Shown piece by piece: positions 8,132 to 16,514 of a stretch of DNA of 64,000 nt. The notes beneath the pieces were generated by a model. The model was not told the DNA's origin. It saw only the letters and a program-made list of their open reading frames with translations, and made no database searches. The stretch spans positions 1-64,000 of the forward strand of contig QBYD01000004.1 in NCBI GenBank assembly GCA_003282975.1, in the 5' to 3' direction. This DNA is from Pelagibacteraceae bacterium AG-325-C10. GTDB taxonomy: Bacteria; Pseudomonadota; Alphaproteobacteria; Pelagibacterales; Pelagibacteraceae. A program made the translations under genes and the position numbers. Numbering within the stretch: the first letter of the stretch is position 1; the number at the start of each line of letters is the position of its first letter.

Positions 8132-10458
8132 TAAGCTCTGACCCTAGATTTTGTTGGATCATAAAAAGGAAAAGGTACAACTTTTGCACCAATTCTTTTT
8201 TGATGACCATCTAATTTACCAATTTCAACTTCTGTTCCAACTTCAGAATATTTTACATCTACTCTACACAAAGCTATATTTTTTCCAAGTTTCGGAGATA
8301 ACATACCACTTGTAATTACACCAATTTGTCCTCGACCTACATGTACACAGTCACCATTTACAGCTGGTTCATGTCCAACAAGTTCTAAACCAACTAATTT
8401 TTTTTGTGGATTTGCTTTTCTCTTTATTAACTCTTCTTTACCTATAAAATCATCTTCTTTAGTTTTAAGAGGTACGGTAAAACCAATTCCAGCCTCAAAA
8501 GGATCTGTTTGATCATCAAATTCATATCCATAAAATATTAGCCCAGCCTCAATACGAACCATATCTAAAGCTTCTAATCCAAGAGGTGTTATATCAAATT
8601 CTTTCCCAGCTTCCCAAACTTTATCCCAAACTTCCCCTGCATCCTTTGGGTGACACCAAATTTCATATCCAAGTTCTCCAGTGTAACCTGTTCTTGAAAT
8701 TACAATTGGTGTTCCAGTTTCATGATCTATTCTTGCAATATTAAATCTAAACCATTCAAGTTCAGTTATTGATGGTTGAATAGGGGCTGTCCAAACAAAT
8801 TTTTCTAAAATTTTTCTACTGTTTGGCCCTTGTACAGCAATATTGTGAATGTGATCTGTTGCAGATTTGATCCAAACTTTATAATTTTTCTTTTTAGCTT
8901 GCTCTTTTAGCCACTCACCACTGTATTCATCTCCACCAATCCATCTAAAATTATCTTGTCCAAATTTAAATAGAGTACCGTCATCTAACATGCATCCATT
9001 TTCATAACACATAGCCGTATAAACTACTTGACCTACAGATAATTTCTTAACATTTCGTGTTAAAGTGTATTGCATCAAATTTTCTGCATCAGGACCTAAG
9101 ATTTCAAATTTTCTTAGAGGAGAAAGATCAGTTGCTATCGCACTTTCTCTACAAGCATTGTACTCTTTTATTGTTCCTGAATTTGTAAAGTTATTAGCTA
9201 ACCAAAAACCTTTATACTCAATAAAATTTCTTGTTAATTCAGATGTCTTTTTATGAAAACCAGTTTCTTGAGTTAATTTTGGTTCAGAGTCAGTTTTCAT
9301 TCTAAATGCAATTGCTTTTGAATATTTGTTATTTTTTGCATAAGTTCTAACAAAAATATCTGTAGGGTTCCACCCATTAGCAGCATCTACATCACAAGGG
9401 CAAGCAGATGATATACACGTTAGATCTTTAAGAGCTCTAAATAAAACATAATCACCAGGTCTTGACCAAGGTTCATCAAATGTTGCAACATTATTTGCAT
9501 CAATCCCAGTGTTAAAAAATAGATTTATTGCAGACCAACTTTTTCGAGGATCAATATCATATTTTTCCAAACCATTATTAAAGTTATCAGTACAATTTAT
9601 ATGACCCATATAACCAAGATCTTCATAATATTTCGAAGTACAGGCTAAATTAAAAGTATCATGCCTTCCAACTGTATCTCTTACAACTTCAATCATTGCC
9701 TCATGATTTCCATCATAAAATTTTGAAAATAATCCTGGACCAGGATATGCACTACCCATAAATGTTCTGGTAGCTTTGTCATCAATTATACTCTCAATAC
9801 CATCATTTAATTTATGGCTATCAAATGCTAAAAAATCAGAGCATTGTCTTCCACCTGTATCAATTATTTGTATATATTCTCCTGCTTTAACCTCATAAGT
9901 TTCTGCGGTTCTTCTTTTAACAAGCTGTTCAACTATTGGATCACTAAGAGGATCTGGCAAAATAAATTGCTCGTCTGTTTCAGAAAATTTTGCTCTATTT
10001 ACAAAAATTGTTAAATCAGTAGGTGGATTTTGTTCATGAACATTAAGAGGATGACCAGGTGCAGCAATTAAGACAAAGCATTTATCTTTTGATGATAGAA
10101 TTATTTTTTCTCCCATTAAACAATCCTCATTAAAGATAATCGACGATTTAGCTTTATTGAGATCTAAATTCCTCTTCTTAAAAATTTTTGTAATTTTTTC
10201 GTCATTTGTAATTGTTTTTTTTGAGAAATCAGCATTGGCATTTTCTCTTAAATTTAAAATGGATAAATCTGGTTTACCTTGTGCATCAAATACAACTATT
10301 TCACATATTTGTTTTCCTTCATCATTAATTATTTCAATTTTATCTTCTGGAAATATTTCGATTACAGATAAACCACCACCTTTGACAAAATATCTTTCAA
10401 CCCCTGGTGGTAAAGTTCTTAGACCTGGATTCCTAATATCGTTGCTAGTCCCTAACAT
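8131..10458 (-). CDS. tdm: trimethylamine N-oxide demethylase (DUF1989-GcvT fusion)
   Basis: This protein of about 775 residues fuses DUF1989 (roughly 1-370) to a GcvT/aminomethyltransferase folate-binding domain (roughly 400-775). This is the known layout of Tdm, which splits TMAO into dimethylamine and formaldehyde, the latter captured on tetrahydrofolate. Cysteines expected for the zinc site are visible in GGRQCSDFLAFD and SACPCDVDAANGW. GcvT marks include ISRTGYTGELGYEIW and GLEALDMVRIEAGLIFYG. ATG 10458 (MLGTSNDIRN) is preferred to the TTG three codons upstream used in the track. It is divergent from tmoX, the substrate-binding protein for its presumed substrate. Confidence 0.9.
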   Translation of the reverse strand: MLGTSNDIRNPGLRTLPPGVERYFVKGGGLSVIEIFPEDKIEIINDEGKQICEIVVFDAQGKPDLSILNLRENANADFSKKTITNDEKITKIFKKRNLDLNKAKSSIIFNEDCLMGEKIILSSKDKCFVLIAAPGHPLNVHEQNPPTDLTIFVNRAKFSETDEQFILPDPLSDPIVEQLVKRRTAETYEVKAGEYIQIIDTGGRQCSDFLAFDSHKLNDGIESIIDDKATRTFMGSAYPGPGLFSKFYDGNHEAMIEVVRDTVGRHDTFNLACTSKYYEDLGYMGHINCTDNFNNGLEKYDIDPRKSWSAINLFFNTGIDANNVATFDEPWSRPGDYVLFRALKDLTCISSACPCDVDAANGWNPTDIFVRTYAKNNKYSKAIAFRMKTDSEPKLTQETGFHKKTSELTRNFIEYKGFWLANNFTNSGTIKEYNACRESAIATDLSPLRKFEILGPDAENLMQYTLTRNVKKLSVGQVVYTAMCYENGCMLDDGTLFKFGQDNFRWIGGDEYSGEWLKEQAKKKNYKVWIKSATDHIHNIAVQGPNSRKILEKFVWTAPIQPSITELEWFRFNIARIDHETGTPIVISRTGYTGELGYEIWCHPKDAGEVWDKVWEAGKEFDITPLGLEALDMVRIEAGLIFYGYEFDDQTDPFEAGIGFTVPLKTKEDDFIGKEELIKRKANPQKKLVGLELVGHEPAVNGDCVHVGRGQIGVITSGMLSPKLGKNIALCRVDVKYSEVGTEVEIGKLDGHQKRIGAKVVPFPFYDPTKSRVRA

Positions 10459-10508
10459 TTTACCCAATTTATATATATTTTTTATAAGTTTATTATAATC
10501 AAAACGAG

Positions 10509-10537
10509 TTGACTAGAAGTTTAATTCAGAACATACT
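10509..10537 (+). promoter_or_regulatory. candidate sigma-70 promoter of tmoX
   Basis: TTGACT lies 17 bases upstream of CATACT (4 of 6 consensus -10 bases). The site ends 32 bases before the tmoX start, where AGAGGGGAAAAAA provides a ribosome site. It sits in the 111-base divergent gap between tdm and tmoX. This is pattern matching only. Confidence 0.45.
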
Positions 10538-10569
10538 TTCAAATTAATATATTAAAAGAGGGGAAAAAA

Positions 10570-11520
10570 ATGAAAAAAATAACATCATTAATATCTGCTC
10601 TGATAATCTCTGTGGTAAGTTTCACAGGAGTATCAAACGCAGCGGATAGTAAAAAGCCCATCGTAATTCCAACTCATAACTGGTCAAGCCAAATTGTAAT
10701 GGCTTATGTTATTGGTGGTATTTTCGAAAGTATGGGAAACAATGTGAGTTATGTAAATGCAGACTCACAAGCAGTTTACGAGTCAATTAGAATTGGTGAC
10801 GTAAGTTTATCTCACGAAGTATGGGAATCTGCTTTTGGTAAGTCATTTACTACAGCTTTAGACAAAGGTGGTTTACTTGACTACGGCGATCATGAAGCAA
10901 GAACTTTAGAGGATATGGGTTATCCTAACTGGGTTGCTGAAAAAGGATTATGCCCAGGTTTACCAGACTGGACTGCTTTAAAAAATCCTGATTGTGCGAA
11001 AAATTTCGTAACACCAGACTCTGGTGGAAAAGGAAGAATGCTTGAAGGTCCACAAACTTGGCATGGAGATCTAATACCTCAAAGGGTAGATGCTTTAGGT
11101 TTAGGAGATCTTTGGATGGTTAAATTTGCAGGAAGTGCCGATGCACTTTGGGCAGAATTATCAGCAGCTAAAAAAGAAGGAAGAGGAACTATAATCTTTA
11201 ACTGGACACCAAACTTTACTGATGGTGCTGGTTTTACATTTATCGATTTCCCTCCATATACTGCTGGTTGTAGACCAGAAGATGGTGGTGATGGAAAATG
11301 TGGTTCGCCAGATGGTTATTTGAAAAAAGCAGTTAATGCTGATTTTCCAAAAACTCATCCAAAAGCAGCTGCAGCGTTCAAAAAGATGTCATTTTCTACA
11401 AGTCAAATTGGTGCAATGGCAGCTTTAGTTGACGTTGACAAAATGACTCATGAAGATGCAGCCAAAAAATGGTTAGCTGACAATAAGAGTGTTTGGGAAG
11501 AATTTACCCACGCTCATTAA
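10570..11520 (+). CDS. tmoX: TMAO / betaine ABC transporter substrate-binding protein
   Basis: The 316-residue precursor has a clear signal peptide (MKKITSLISALIISVVSFTGVSNAA) and then an OpuAC/ProX-type periplasmic binding domain beginning KKPIVIPTHNWSSQIVMAYV. Many tryptophans (HEVWESAF, YPNWVAEKG, DWTALKN, QTWHGD) could form the aromatic cage that binds a quaternary or N-oxide amine. Its position next to tdm and upstream of tmoW/tmoV supports TMAO as ligand; glycine betaine or choline is the alternative. A strong terminator follows it at once, which should make this binding protein more abundant than the other transporter parts. Confidence 0.87.
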   Translation: MKKITSLISALIISVVSFTGVSNAADSKKPIVIPTHNWSSQIVMAYVIGGIFESMGNNVSYVNADSQAVYESIRIGDVSLSHEVWESAFGKSFTTALDKGGLLDYGDHEARTLEDMGYPNWVAEKGLCPGLPDWTALKNPDCAKNFVTPDSGGKGRMLEGPQTWHGDLIPQRVDALGLGDLWMVKFAGSADALWAELSAAKKEGRGTIIFNWTPNFTDGAGFTFIDFPPYTAGCRPEDGGDGKCGSPDGYLKKAVNADFPKTHPKAAAAFKKMSFSTSQIGAMAALVDVDKMTHEDAAKKWLADNKSVWEEFTHAH

Positions 11521-11546
11521 GGTCAAGTCACAATAAATTAATAAAT

Positions 11547-11579
11547 CTCCCCCAACAAAGTTGGGGGGGATTTTTTTTT
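11547..11579 (+). terminator. Rho-independent terminator after tmoX
   Basis: The stem CTCCCCCAAC pairs with GTTGGGGGGG (10 pairs, one of them G-T) around an AAA loop, followed by A and nine T residues. It begins 27 bases after the tmoX stop. It is the clearest intrinsic terminator in the window and is G+C rich against a very AT-rich background. Confidence 0.92.
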
Positions 11580-11595
11580 AAGGTTTAATTTCTAC

Positions 11596-12081
11596 ATGAT
11601 AATAAAAAAGATTAATTTTATGAAAAAGTATTCTTTACTTTTATTTGTTAGTTCATTTTTTATTAATTTTTCATCTGCGCAAGACATAAATATCCAAGAA
11701 AATATTAATTTAAGCTTTAAATGTAATTTAGATAAAAAAATAATTAAAAATTCAGAATATAATTATCAAACTTTTTTAGCGAAAGACTTAAATGAAAAAG
11801 GTATAGATAAATTTGAAATCGAAGCAATTAAACCAGAAAAGCTTTTAATAAAAGGTTTATCATTGTTTCTTTCAAAATCAGATAAGTTAAATGTTAAAGT
11901 TGTAAATAAAGATGTAGTTTTGTTTAAATCGATTGATGAAGAAAAAAAATACTCTGAGTCTGCTATTATAGATAGAAAATCTGGTGAATTAATTCATGAA
12001 ATTACTAAAAATATTAAAAGTGAAAATTCTGAAAAATATATTTCATTTTTTTCATGTAGTAAAAAGGAGAAAAAAGTCTAA
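11596..12081 (+). CDS. unknown exported protein
   Basis: An unrecognised protein of 161 residues, or 153 if it starts at ATG 11620, which would place a standard signal peptide (MKKYSLLLFVSSFFINFSSAQ) at the very N-terminus. The mature part is lysine-rich, mixed alpha/beta, with cysteines near the start (LSFKCNLDKK) and near the end (SFFSCSKKEKK) that could form a disulfide. It lies directly behind the tmoX terminator, so it needs read-through or its own promoter. No motif suggests a function, and it may be unrelated to TMAO uptake. Confidence 0.65.
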   Translation: MIIKKINFMKKYSLLLFVSSFFINFSSAQDINIQENINLSFKCNLDKKIIKNSEYNYQTFLAKDLNEKGIDKFEIEAIKPEKLLIKGLSLFLSKSDKLNVKVVNKDVVLFKSIDEEKKYSESAIIDRKSGELIHEITKNIKSENSEKYISFFSCSKKEKKV

Positions 12082-12115
12082 TTTTTTTTTAATAGATTTT
12101 GTGTAAAATATAAAA

Positions 12116-12493
12116 ATGAAAAAATACTTAATCAGCATAATTTTGAGTTTAATAATTACATCTTCAGCATCAGCACGAAGCACTGGATGTAAAGAAGGAA
12201 ATTGTGAAAATGGTTACGGTAAATGGGTTTATACAGATAAAACAACTTATGAAGGGGAATGGGTTGGAACAAAAAAACATGGTCAAGGAACTGAAACTTG
12301 GCCAAATGGATATATATACAAGGGTGAATTTAAAAATAGTTTGTGGAGTGGTTTAGGAACTCTTAGTTTCCCTGATGGATCAACTTATGAAGGGGAATGG
12401 GTTAATGGCTTTATGAATGGAGAAGGAACTTTTACTTGGTCAGATGGAAAACAAAAAACAGGAACTTGGACAAACGGAAAGTTGCAAGAATAA
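12116..12493 (+). CDS. exported MORN-repeat protein
   Basis: The 125-residue protein has a signal peptide (MKKYLISIILSLIITSSASA) and then about four MORN-type repeats, for example YEGEWVGTKKHGQGTETWPN, YKGEFKNSLWSGLGTLSFPD and YEGEWVNGFMNGEGTFTWSD. MORN repeats form an extended beta hairpin stack used for lipid or protein contacts. Only a CKEGNCENGYG segment precedes the repeats. It abuts the next gene with no spacer (stop 12493, ATG 12494). The domain call is secure; the function is unknown. Confidence 0.82.
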   Translation: MKKYLISIILSLIITSSASARSTGCKEGNCENGYGKWVYTDKTTYEGEWVGTKKHGQGTETWPNGYIYKGEFKNSLWSGLGTLSFPDGSTYEGEWVNGFMNGEGTFTWSDGKQKTGTWTNGKLQE

Positions 12494-13045
12494 ATGTCAA
12501 AAGAAAATTATTTTTATAAAATAAAAGAGTTACCTGAATCTATTAAACAATTTGGTGGGTTAGCACTACTAATGATAGTTGTAATATCTTCTTTTGCTAT
12601 TTTAAATAATATTTTTGGAGAAGGGGAAGAGCTGGTTGCAAAAATGAAAATTGAAGAGGAAAGAATTGCACAAACACGAAAATTAGATAAGTTAATTTCG
12701 AGTCTACCTTCAGGAATTTTAGTATCTTTTGATGGAACTGATCATTTTAGATTAACTGACGATGTTTATGAAAAAGTATGTAATGCTACAAAACTTATTC
12801 CACAGCGTGCAATTATGGGTGCGAATTTTTTAAATCACAGAGCGCACGAAATTTATACTATGAATGGTAACAAAATAAGTGAAACTTTTGTTAAATGGGA
12901 CAAAGAAAAAAGTAAATGTTTTGCAGGTTTTGTAGTCAGTGGAAAAAACGTTGGCGTAGACGAAACAATTACTGTGAGTGGTGAAGCTTTGAGTTTTTTA
13001 AGCACAGGAATTGATACAAGAGTTTATTTTATTAAAAATTTTTAA
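12494..13045 (+). CDS. unknown membrane-anchored protein
   Basis: An unrecognised 183-residue protein. A single membrane segment near residues 21-41 (GGLALLMIVVISSFAILNNIF) is followed by a charged helix (EELVAKMKIEEERIAQTRK) and a domain of about 110 residues carrying two cysteines (YEKVCNATK and KSKCFAGF). It is fused end to start with the MORN gene, so the two are probably made together. A perfect ribosome site (AAGGAGG) overlaps its stop codon, yet no ATG follows at the right distance. Function unknown. Confidence 0.65.
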   Translation: MSKENYFYKIKELPESIKQFGGLALLMIVVISSFAILNNIFGEGEELVAKMKIEEERIAQTRKLDKLISSLPSGILVSFDGTDHFRLTDDVYEKVCNATKLIPQRAIMGANFLNHRAHEIYTMNGNKISETFVKWDKEKSKCFAGFVVSGKNVGVDETITVSGEALSFLSTGIDTRVYFIKNF

Positions 13046-13109
13046 GGAGGAAAAAACAAATTATATCGATTTTATTTTATCTTAATTTCGTATAACTTAA
13101 TTGCAATCT

Positions 13110-14135
13110 ATGTCTGATCCAATAATCAAATGTGAAGGTGTTTATAAAATTTTTGGAGAAAACGCCAAAAAAATGCTTGATGAATCTAACGGCAATGTAG
13201 ACGCAAAAACTTTTCAAGAAAACGGATGTATTGTAGGAGTTAACAATGCCTCTTTTGAAGTTTCAAAAGGAGAAATGCTAGTTGTAATGGGTTTGTCTGG
13301 TTCAGGTAAGTCAACTTTATTAAGATGTATTTCAAGATTAACAGATGCAACAGGTGGAAAAATTTTTATAGAAGGTCAAGATTTACTTCAATTAAATAAC
13401 AAAGAGTTAATTGATCTTCGAAGAAACAAAATGGGAATGGTTTTTCAAAGTTTTGCCCTACTACCTCATAAAACAGTTGTAGAAAATATTGCTTTTCCAC
13501 TTCAAGTTAAAGGAATAAAAACAGAGGATAGTATTAGCAAAGCAATGGACATGGTAAAACTTGTAGGACTTGATGGAAGGGAAAATTATTTTCCAAGAGA
13601 GCTTTCTGGAGGCCAACAACAAAGGGTAGGTATTGCAAGATCATTAGCTGTAGAACCAGATATTTGGTTTTTAGATGAACCTTTTTCTGCATTAGATCCA
13701 TTAATTAGAAAAGAAATGCAAGACGAGTTTCTAAGACTTCAAGAAAAATTACAAAAAACAATCATGTTTATCACGCATGATTTTGATGAAGCCTTAAAAC
13801 TAGCAGATAGAATTGCAATCATGAAAGATGGAATTATTGAACAATTAGATACACCAGCTAACATTGTATTAAACCCAGCAACTGAATATGTAAGAAAATT
13901 TACTGAGGAAGTTCCTAGAGAAAAAGTTTTATTAATAGAGGATGTAATGGATGGATCTACAACAGACAATTTAAGTGACTTAAAAGTTTCAAAAGATGAA
14001 ATAATTGAAGATGTTGCAGAAAAAATTTTAACGCAAGAAAAAACAGTTGCTGTAATTGATAATAATAATGAAATCATAGGTTCTATTAATCCATCAAAAA
14101 TAATCAACACAGTCTTTGGAGGACGGAAAAAATAA
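13110..14135 (+). CDS. tmoW: TMAO / betaine ABC transporter ATPase with C-terminal CBS-like region
   Basis: About 341 residues of the ProV/OpuAA type. Walker A is GLSGSGKSTLLR, the signature is ELSGGQQQRVGIARSLA, Walker B is DIWFLDEPFSALDP and the switch histidine is in ITHDFDEAL. The last 90 residues (KILTQEKTVAVIDNNNEIIG) look like a CBS-type segment, which in osmolyte transporters tunes activity. The track starts it at TTG 13101; ATG 13110 (MSDPIIKCEG) is the likely start, although its ribosome site is weak. The permease follows after 10 bases. Substrate comes from context. Confidence 0.87.
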   Translation: MSDPIIKCEGVYKIFGENAKKMLDESNGNVDAKTFQENGCIVGVNNASFEVSKGEMLVVMGLSGSGKSTLLRCISRLTDATGGKIFIEGQDLLQLNNKELIDLRRNKMGMVFQSFALLPHKTVVENIAFPLQVKGIKTEDSISKAMDMVKLVGLDGRENYFPRELSGGQQQRVGIARSLAVEPDIWFLDEPFSALDPLIRKEMQDEFLRLQEKLQKTIMFITHDFDEALKLADRIAIMKDGIIEQLDTPANIVLNPATEYVRKFTEEVPREKVLLIEDVMDGSTTDNLSDLKVSKDEIIEDVAEKILTQEKTVAVIDNNNEIIGSINPSKIINTVFGGRKK

Positions 14136-14145
14136 TAGTTAGATT

Positions 14146-16299
14146 ATGGAATTAATGAAAAAATACCCCAAGCTATTTCAGTGGTTATTTTTATTAATTG
14201 TATTTTTTGCACTCTGTTTTGCTATTGATGTTCCTGAAACATATAAATTTATAAGAGGACAAGCAGAATTTATTAAAGACCCGAACCAAAGCTCATACGT
14301 TTTATTCGGTAAAGAGGTAAGATATTACGCTTTTGACGTTTTTTGGAGATTGCCACCACTTCTTGGATGGCTACCTATTTGGATAAATGACTCATTATTT
14401 TTCTTAATGAATGAATGGATGCCAATGGAGTTTTGGAACGAAGATACTCAAGAATTTAAAACTCGACCTTTAGTGTTGCAAATTACGCGAAATGTAACCT
14501 CTTTTATGACTTTTCTTATTGATTTAATTAGAGAAATTTTGTTAGGGGGACTTAATACTATTGTTGCATTTTCAAGTTGGGATTGGATTGATGCAAATCC
14601 TTGGGCAGAATTACCAGGATTACCATGGACCATTGTTGCGGCTGGAGCAACAATTTTAGCTTACAAGCTTAGTGGCAAGGGTTTAGCTTCATTTGCTGCC
14701 ATAGTCATGATTTATATTTCCATTTTTGGTCAATGGAAACCTTCAATGCAAACACTTTCTTTTATATTAGTAGCAGCACCATTATCATTTATTTTTGGTT
14801 TAAGTTTAGGTATTGCAGCATTCAAAAGTAAAAGAGTTGAGAAAGCTTTGTACCCAATACTATTAGTAATGCAGACAATGCCTCAATACGCAGTTTTAGT
14901 CCCAGCAATTGTTCTTTTTGGAGTTGGTGATCATGCAGCAGTAATTATAACTATGGTTGTTGCGGTTCCACCAATGATATTATTAACTTTGTTAGGTCTT
15001 AGAGGAATATCTCCAGAAGTTATTGAGGCTGGTAAAATGAGTGGATGTACTAATTGGCAACTAATGACAAAAGTGCTTATCCCTACCGCTAGAAGAGATA
15101 TTTTGATTGGCGTTAATCAAGTTATTATGGTCTGTTTCTCTATGGCAGTTATATCAGCTTTTATTGGAGCAAAAGGTTTGGGCTTCAATTTATTGTTAGC
15201 ATTAAATCAATTGAATATTGGATTAGCTTTAGAAGCAGGTTTATGTATCAGTCTGATCGCCATACTATTAGATAAAATGTCATTAGCGTGGGCTAATAAA
15301 CAAATTGATTATTTTGGTAATTTAACTTTTTTTCAACGTCATAAAAATACATTCTTTTTTATCACAGCAATAATATTAGGAATTTTATTTGCATATTTTG
15401 GATCATTTTATTTTAAAGAAGGGTATAATTATCTTTTTGAAGTTCCACACAATAAAGGAATATCAACAGCTGATTTTTGGAACAAAGGTGTTGATTGGAT
15501 TTTTGATACATTCTTTGTATATATAAAAGCATTTAATACCTGGTTAATTGTTGACGTTCTTCAGCCAATGAGAGCGTTATATTTAAGAATGCCTGCTGTT
15601 GCTACATTAGTTTTAGTTGTTGGAGCAGGCTACATAATAGGTGGTATTCGTTCTGCCTTAGTTGTTTGTGGGTTAACATTATTTATAGCCTTAAGCCCTT
15701 GGTGGGATAGAGCTTTGGTTACAACATATATGGCTACTTTTGGAGTTATCATATCTTGCATAATTGGATTTACAGTTGGAACTTTGTGCTTTCAAAATAA
15801 AAGTTCAGCAAGTTTTATGTTAGGTGTTTGTGATATTTTTCAAACATTTCCATCATTTGTATATTTAATTCCTGTAATGATGCTTTTTGGAATAACAGAT
15901 ACATCAGTATTAATTGCGGTGATAGTTTATGCAACTATACCCGCTACAAGATATACTATAGAAGGTCTTAGAAGTGTTCCAACTGCTTTGCATGATGCAG
16001 CTACCATGTCTGGAGTTACCAAATTTCAAAGATTATTTAAAATAGAGTTTCCTCTAGCATTTCCTCATATGATGCTTGGATTAAATCAAACAATAGTATT
16101 TGCTCTATTTATGGTGATAATTGGAGCGTTTATTGGAACTGAAGATTTAGGACAATACATTTTAAAAGCACTGTCAGACAAAAAAGGTGCTGGAATAGGC
16201 TTAACATTAGGTATTTGTGTTGCTTTTATAGGTTTGATTTTTGATAATTTAATAAGAACTTGGGTTGGTCAAAGAAAAAAACACCTTGGAATTGATTAA
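14146..16299 (+). CDS. tmoV: TMAO / betaine ABC transporter permease, double-length
   Basis: At 717 residues this is about twice the size of a ProW permease and contains two permease halves. Each half has its own ATPase-contact loop: EAGKMSGCTNWQLMTKVLIP in the first and DAATMSGVTKFQRLFKIEFP in the second, each followed by a GLNQ/GVNQ segment. An N-terminal membrane segment and a long periplasmic stretch precede the first half. The fusion supplies both transmembrane domains from one chain. It is cotranscribed with tmoW (10-base gap). Choline or betaine transport is the alternative reading. Confidence 0.86.
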   Translation: MELMKKYPKLFQWLFLLIVFFALCFAIDVPETYKFIRGQAEFIKDPNQSSYVLFGKEVRYYAFDVFWRLPPLLGWLPIWINDSLFFLMNEWMPMEFWNEDTQEFKTRPLVLQITRNVTSFMTFLIDLIREILLGGLNTIVAFSSWDWIDANPWAELPGLPWTIVAAGATILAYKLSGKGLASFAAIVMIYISIFGQWKPSMQTLSFILVAAPLSFIFGLSLGIAAFKSKRVEKALYPILLVMQTMPQYAVLVPAIVLFGVGDHAAVIITMVVAVPPMILLTLLGLRGISPEVIEAGKMSGCTNWQLMTKVLIPTARRDILIGVNQVIMVCFSMAVISAFIGAKGLGFNLLLALNQLNIGLALEAGLCISLIAILLDKMSLAWANKQIDYFGNLTFFQRHKNTFFFITAIILGILFAYFGSFYFKEGYNYLFEVPHNKGISTADFWNKGVDWIFDTFFVYIKAFNTWLIVDVLQPMRALYLRMPAVATLVLVVGAGYIIGGIRSALVVCGLTLFIALSPWWDRALVTTYMATFGVIISCIIGFTVGTLCFQNKSSASFMLGVCDIFQTFPSFVYLIPVMMLFGITDTSVLIAVIVYATIPATRYTIEGLRSVPTALHDAATMSGVTKFQRLFKIEFPLAFPHMMLGLNQTIVFALFMVIIGAFIGTEDLGQYILKALSDKKGAGIGLTLGICVAFIGLIFDNLIRTWVGQRKKHLGID

Positions 16300-16316
16300 T
16301 TAAAATTTAAAAAATT

Positions 16317-16484
16317 ATGAAAAATAAGACAATTAACTTTATTGGATGGTTAATGTTTATTATTTCAGCAGTTGGATTTATTATTTCTAGTATCGGCAGT
16401 TTTTGGGCAATGTTTGGAAGTTTGTTTTTTTTTGCAGCCTGCTTTGTATTTCTAATTCCTTTTTTTAGAAAAGAGGATAACTAA
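16317..16484 (+). CDS. small two-helix membrane protein downstream of tmoV
   Basis: A 55-residue reading frame, too short for the ORF track, begins 17 bases after tmoV: MKNKTINFIGWLMFIISAV... and ends FRKEDN. It holds two hydrophobic stretches (about 7-26 and 28-49) separated by a short turn, with lysines at both ends, so both termini probably face the cytoplasm. It could be an accessory to the TMAO permease or independent. Its codon pattern reads cleanly to a stop before the convergent tmm gene. Confidence 0.6.
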   Translation: MKNKTINFIGWLMFIISAVGFIISSIGSFWAMFGSLFFFAACFVFLIPFFRKEDN

Positions 16485-16514
16485 GCCAATTTTTTTAAAA
16501 TAGCTTAATTCATT

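Noticed and set aside
11161-11358. Minus-strand ORF inside tmoX (65 residues)
   Set aside because: It is antisense to a well-supported gene, Ser/Thr-rich and without a ribosome site.
16485-16514. Intrinsic terminator between the small tmoV-distal gene and tmm
   Set aside because: The 30-base gap is AT-rich but has no stable stem.
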